Source of the DNA: Marinirhabdus sp963793275
GTDB taxonomy: Bacteria; Bacteroidota; Bacteroidia; Flavobacteriales; Flavobacteriaceae
Assembly (NCBI GenBank): GCA_963793275.1
Contig: CAWBZL010000001.1
Coordinates: 124,001 to 188,000, forward strand
DNA length: 64,000 nucleotides
Reading direction: 5' to 3'
Every line of letters starts with the position of its first letter. Position 1 is the first letter of the stretch. Below, in pieces: positions 60,154-64,000 of the stretch. The translations under genes and the position numbers were made by a program. The notes beneath the pieces are model-generated. The model saw only the letters and a list, made by a program, of their open reading frames with translations, ran no database searches and was not told the DNA's origin.

Positions 60154-63100
60154 ATGAGGTTTCTACTATTGCTGGTCGTTTGCGTTATTATGACCTTTTG
60201 TTCTAAAAACAACGACCAAAAGAGTCCTTCAGAAGAAAACATAACATTGTTTAAAAAAGTTGAAAGTGTATCTTCTGGAATAATCTTTAAAAATGTACTG
60301 CAGCAAAGCATAGACTTTAATTTCATGAATTATATGTATGTGTATACCGGTGCAGGTGTAGCTGTTGGAGACATAGATAATGATGGACTGGAAGACGTAT
60401 ATTTTGTTTCAAATTTAGGAGCGAACAAATTATACAAAAACAAAGGCGACTTTAAATTTGAAGACATCACTCAAAAAGCGAAAGCGGAAGACTCTCAGGG
60501 TTTTTCTACAGGGGTGAGCATGCTGGACATAAACAACGACGGCTGGCTGGACATTTATGTATGCAAAGCAGGTTCCTTAAAAGATGACAATGGACGTAAA
60601 AATCTGTTGTTTATGAATAAAAAAGATGGAACCTTTTCGGAAGAAGCCCAAAAATGGGGTTTAGCAGACCCGGCATTTTCCACACAGATATATCAAATAG
60701 ATTTTGACAAGGACGGCGATCTGGATCTTTATCTGGTGAATCATCGGGACGATTTTCAGAATAACACTAAAATAAGTTCCGAAATTCAAAGAAATACCAA
60801 TGTACTTACCAGCGATCATTTGTACCGAAACGATGGCACTTCATTTACCAGAGTAACCGAAGAAGCAGGTCTGGTAAATAAAGCCTGGGGCTTGAGCGCA
60901 GTGATTTCAGATTTTAACGAGGATGGCTGGGACGATATTTATGTGGCAAACGATTTTCTGGAACCGGACGCATTGTATATAAACCAACAAGACGGCACTT
61001 TTAAAAATGAAGTTTTAAAAAGACTAGATCATATCACCACCAATAGTATGGGCTCAGACTATGCAGATCTAAACAACGATCTCATGCCAGATCTTATGAC
61101 GGTAGATATGCTTTCAGAAAACTACGCTCGCAGTAAAGAGAACATGGCATCTATGAGTATTTCTGGCTTCAATAGTATGGTAGATATAGGGTACCATCAT
61201 GCCTATATGGCCAATATGCTGCACATAAATCGTGGAAAAGGTAAATTTTATGAAACCGGACAATTCTCCGGAGTAGTTAAAACAGACTGGAGCTGGGCGC
61301 CGCTTTTAGCAGATTTTGATAACGATGGCCTTAAAGATATTTTTGTAACCAACGGTGTAGATAGAGATTATACCAATCAGGATGCTAAGAACAAATTAAA
61401 AGAAATTATGAGAAGCGGTGAAAGCCGTGAGTTACAACAGGTACTGGATTTAATTCCTTCGCAACGCATTAGCAATTATATCTATAAAAATGAAGGTAAT
61501 CTTTTATTCACTAAAAAAATAAAAGATTGGGGCCTGGACACGCCTACGTATTCTAACGGAGCAGCCTATGCAGATCTCGATAACGACGGTGATCTGGACT
61601 TGGTCATTAACAACCTGTATGATGCTGCTGGTTTGTATCAAAACAATTCGCGCAACAACTTCAGTAAAATAAGCCTGGAGGGACCCACTCAAAACAAATA
61701 TGCCATTGGAGCCAAGGTTTATATTAAAACAAAAGGTAAAACACAAGTTCAGGAAGTTTACCCCGGACGGGGGTTTGAATCATCAGTAAGCCCAAAATTA
61801 GTATTCGGGTTAGGTGATGAAGAAAAAATAGAAGAGATTAAAGTTATCTGGCCGGACGGTAAAATGTCTGTACAAAATAATCCGAGGGCAAACAAAGAGC
61901 TTACGTTTAAGTATTCCGGTGCTAGTGGAAATAGCAGTACCATAACGGCTGTAAATTCAGCAAAAAAAAGTACCGCATTACAATTATTAGGTCTTGACTA
62001 TAAGCACACGGAAAACGAGTTTTACGATTACGGGTTACAATTATTACTTCCGCAACGTCAATCCAGCAAAGGGACGCGCATCACAAAAGCCGACGTTAAT
62101 AATGACGGTCTGGAAGATTTTTTTGTAGGGAATGCCGCCAATGCACCTGCTGCATTGTACATTCAAAACCAGGATGGAACGTTTAAAAACCCCCAGGCAA
62201 ATCTCTGGGCTAATGAAGCAGCATTTGAAGATGCTAATGCTTTATTTTTTGATGCCGACGGAGACGGGGATCAGGATCTATATGTGGTGAGTGCAGGGTA
62301 CGAATTAGCAGCCAACAGTGCGCTGCTACAAGACCGTTTGTACATGAACAATGGTACAGGAACGTTTAAAAAACAACCCAACGCACTACCCAAAATGTTA
62401 ACATCCGGTAAGGCAATTACAGCAGCAGATATAGACGAAGATGGTGATCTGGACCTTTTTGTAGGGGGTAATGTAGTGCCGGGAAAATATCCTCTGGCAC
62501 CCAGATCCTATTTGCTTCTTAACAACAAGGGAATTTTTACGGATAGCACCCCAAACAGTCAGGACCTGGCCTCACCAGGAATGGTTTCTCAAGCTATATT
62601 TACAGATTATGACGGCGATAAGGATCCGGATTTGCTATTGATTGGAGAATGGATGGCTCCAACATTCTATAAAAACAATAATGGCGCATTCACAAAAACT
62701 GAAACTGAAGCTTTCAATAAAAAAGAAGGCTGGTGGTTTACTGCCACTGCAGAAGACATGGATGGCGATGGTGATATAGATTATTTTTTCGGAAATCTGG
62801 GTAACAATAATAAATTTCAACCTTCAGAAAAAAAACCACTATTTATTAATGCAAAAGATTTTGACGACAACGGAACTTTTGATGTAGCCATGAGCAAAAT
62901 AAACAACGGAAAAATTGTACCGGTACGAGGAAAAGAATGTAGCAGTGAGCAAAATCCATTTCTACTGGAGAAGATAGGCACGTATAAGGAGTTTGCAAAC
63001 CTGGATTTTGAAGAAATTTACGGAAAAGAAACGTTAAGTGACGCTTATAAATTAACTGCCTATACGTTTGAGAGTATGTACGCTCAAAACAACGGGGACG

Positions 63101-63429
63101 GCACATTTACAGTAACTAACTTACCAAATATGGCACAATTAGGTCCCACACTTTCGTTTATTACTAAAGACATTAACCAGGATGGAAACCCGGACGTACT
63201 GGGTGTGGGTGCCATTTATGATGCCGAGGTAGAGACCATTCGCTACGACAGTAATTACGGCTATGTTTTATTAGGAGATGGAAAAGGTAATTTTGACTAT
63301 TCAAAAAAGTATGATCCCTACATCAACACAGACGCTAAAGATATTACCGAAATTAACATAAAAGGAAAGCTACATTATGTTGTAGTGAGCAATAATGCAC
63401 CTTTGGAAGTATTTACCTTCCAGCCGTAG
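60154..63429 (+). CDS. VCBS/FG-GAP and ASPIC/UnbV repeat lipoprotein
   Basis: 1091 residues with lipobox M-T-F-C (Cys16). Same architecture as its divergent neighbour: N-terminal blades (G-D-I-D-N-D-G-L-E-D-V-Y-F), repeated D-x-D/N-x-D-G calcium loops, an ASPIC region with A-I-G-A-K-V-Y, V-Y-P-G-R-G and F-G-L-G-D, and a second propeller. The two share V-R-G-K/R-E-C-S-S near the C-terminus, so a redox or structural Cys is conserved. Cell-surface protein; ligand unknown. Confidence 0.92.
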   Translation: MRFLLLLVVCVIMTFCSKNNDQKSPSEENITLFKKVESVSSGIIFKNVLQQSIDFNFMNYMYVYTGAGVAVGDIDNDGLEDVYFVSNLGANKLYKNKGDFKFEDITQKAKAEDSQGFSTGVSMLDINNDGWLDIYVCKAGSLKDDNGRKNLLFMNKKDGTFSEEAQKWGLADPAFSTQIYQIDFDKDGDLDLYLVNHRDDFQNNTKISSEIQRNTNVLTSDHLYRNDGTSFTRVTEEAGLVNKAWGLSAVISDFNEDGWDDIYVANDFLEPDALYINQQDGTFKNEVLKRLDHITTNSMGSDYADLNNDLMPDLMTVDMLSENYARSKENMASMSISGFNSMVDIGYHHAYMANMLHINRGKGKFYETGQFSGVVKTDWSWAPLLADFDNDGLKDIFVTNGVDRDYTNQDAKNKLKEIMRSGESRELQQVLDLIPSQRISNYIYKNEGNLLFTKKIKDWGLDTPTYSNGAAYADLDNDGDLDLVINNLYDAAGLYQNNSRNNFSKISLEGPTQNKYAIGAKVYIKTKGKTQVQEVYPGRGFESSVSPKLVFGLGDEEKIEEIKVIWPDGKMSVQNNPRANKELTFKYSGASGNSSTITAVNSAKKSTALQLLGLDYKHTENEFYDYGLQLLLPQRQSSKGTRITKADVNNDGLEDFFVGNAANAPAALYIQNQDGTFKNPQANLWANEAAFEDANALFFDADGDGDQDLYVVSAGYELAANSALLQDRLYMNNGTGTFKKQPNALPKMLTSGKAITAADIDEDGDLDLFVGGNVVPGKYPLAPRSYLLLNNKGIFTDSTPNSQDLASPGMVSQAIFTDYDGDKDPDLLLIGEWMAPTFYKNNNGAFTKTETEAFNKKEGWWFTATAEDMDGDGDIDYFFGNLGNNNKFQPSEKKPLFINAKDFDDNGTFDVAMSKINNGKIVPVRGKECSSEQNPFLLEKIGTYKEFANLDFEEIYGKETLSDAYKLTAYTFESMYAQNNGDGTFTVTNLPNMAQLGPTLSFITKDINQDGNPDVLGVGAIYDAEVETIRYDSNYGYVLLGDGKGNFDYSKKYDPYINTDAKDITEINIKGKLHYVVVSNNAPLEVFTFQP

Positions 63430-63430
63430 T

Positions 63431-64000
63431 TTAAAAAAATTCCTGATACTGCAAGACTCTAAAATCGATAGTATTGAAATTAGGATCTTTCTTTTTTAGC
63501 TCCTTGTACAGAGCAATGCTGCCTACTGCCCTATTGGCCGCTCCACTGGGGGCTGTTAGCGAGATGGTACGGATACTTCGGTTGCTTTCGGGAAGTTGAA
63601 AACGATGGATTCGAGGGACAGTGTTTGAAATTACCTGTAACGAGAGTTGATATGTTTTTAAATGTCTTCGGAAAAAATACTCAGGGCCATTTTTACTATT
63701 TCCCCCTGTAAAAAGTAAGGTATCTACCAATGGATGTTTTTTTAATACCGAAACCAGATCCCGAAATTCAACCTCCAGCATTCCAAGATCACTGGCATCT
63801 ACTTTCTCTCGTTTTGCTGAAGCTACTATATCACAAATGCCAATACCTTCGGCTTTTAAAAAATCTTTACGTTGCTTAATTGCCGCACAGGTAGTTTCGT
63901 AATCCAGATGTAAGTTGAAGATGCGATCCAGAATTGGCCACAGTTGCCCGTCTTTACTTCCGTAGCAAAAATGTACGTCCCCTTCTTTTAATTCGCCGGT
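63431..64000 (-). CDS. Uracil-DNA glycosylase family protein (5' end outside window)
   Basis: The frame is open to the window edge (T-G-E-L-K-E-G-D-V-H-F-C-Y-G-S), so the N-terminus is missing; an internal Met at 63781 is not the start. Visible: G-S-K-D-G-Q-L-W-P-I-L-D-R-I-F, G-I-G-I-C-D-I-V, L-L-F-T-G-G-N-S-K-N-G and S-L-T-A-P-S-G-A-A-N-R-A, the C-terminal part of a UDG/Mug-like mismatch glycosylase family common in Bacteroidetes. The enzyme excises deaminated bases. Its stop lies 1 nt from the end of the plus-strand VCBS gene (convergent). Confidence 0.8.
   Translation of the reverse strand, partial: TGELKEGDVHFCYGSKDGQLWPILDRIFNLHLDYETTCAAIKQRKDFLKAEGIGICDIVASAKREKVDASDLGMLEVEFRDLVSVLKKHPLVDTLLFTGGNSKNGPEYFFRRHLKTYQLSLQVISNTVPRIHRFQLPESNRSIRTISLTAPSGAANRAVGSIALYKELKKKDPNFNTIDFRVLQYQEFF

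Noticed and set aside
1..64000. CRISPR arrays, insertion sequences, prophage genes, defence systems beyond the Mrr-like fusion
   Set aside because: No regularly spaced repeats, transposase, integrase, capsid or restriction-modification pair was seen; the Mrr-like gene has no methylase and sits with RNA-related genes.

Overview
The window looks like a chromosomal segment from a marine-type flavobacterium (Bacteroidetes, Flavobacteriaceae). The DNA is AT-rich. Promoters of the Bacteroidetes kind (TAnnTTTG/A at -7) are visible. The gene content is also typical: a type IX secretion substrate with a C-terminal sorting domain, giant VCBS/ASPIC lipoproteins, many small lipoproteins with a lipobox Cys, and a flavobacterial trp cluster in the order E-G-D-C-F-B-A. 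No tRNA, rRNA, CRISPR array, transposase or integrase was found. Only about 13 bases resembling a tmRNA/tRNA 3' end are present, twice, near 21.1-21.3 kb.

Region 1 (1-21 kb) is a stress island with a shared control signal. It holds four double-domain universal stress proteins, a beta-CASP metallo-beta-lactamase RNase, an ATP-cone/Mrr-type nuclease, an eRF1-like small protein, a PAS histidine kinase with a receiver-CRP/FNR fusion regulator, and a nine-gene operon (TerB-like, RsiV-like lipoprotein, VIT/CCC1 transporter, sigma-like protein, DnaJ, thioredoxin, patatin and two unknowns). An Mla-type ABC lipid transporter and a TauE-type permease complete it. Ten copies of an FNR/DNR-type palindrome TGA[CT]-N4-[AG]TCA lie in its intergenic spaces. 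At seven of them a TAnnTTTG/A-like -7 box is centred exactly 33 nt downstream of the palindrome, which is the geometry of a class II activator. The REC-CRP protein encoded inside the island is the obvious candidate regulator. The island ends at two partial tmRNA/tRNA 3'-end sequences, each followed by a terminator hairpin, which look like integration footprints.

Region 2 (21.3-34.8 kb) carries membrane and stress accessory genes: a lipid kinase, an App1-type phosphatase, DUF421, YciE/DUF892, an EF-hand protein, a GntA-like plus DUF1989 pair, an AraC regulator, DUF2383, YqaE/Pmp3, a SemiSWEET and very small charged proteins. It then has a divergent DNA-repair-like pair (a degenerate exonuclease-GIY-YIG protein and a UvrD-type helicase) around a striking tandem palindrome, and two small membrane-protein ORFs each followed by a copy of a 206-bp repeat.

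Region 3 (34.8-44.7 kb) holds a TetR/ABC/HlyD/TolC type I export operon whose ATPase has lost key residues, a cold-shock protein, a CutA-like protein, two rhodaneses, two thioredoxin-fold lipoproteins, and a MarR-YceI pair.

Region 4 (44.7-51.7 kb) is the complete tryptophan operon, preceded by a short leader peptide with three consecutive Trp codons and a terminator, i.e. an attenuator. Region 5 (51.7-64 kb) holds a small charged protein, a 1300-residue HYR/P-domain T9SS protein, two divergent VCBS/ASPIC lipoproteins and the C-terminal part of a uracil-DNA-glycosylase-like protein that runs off the window.
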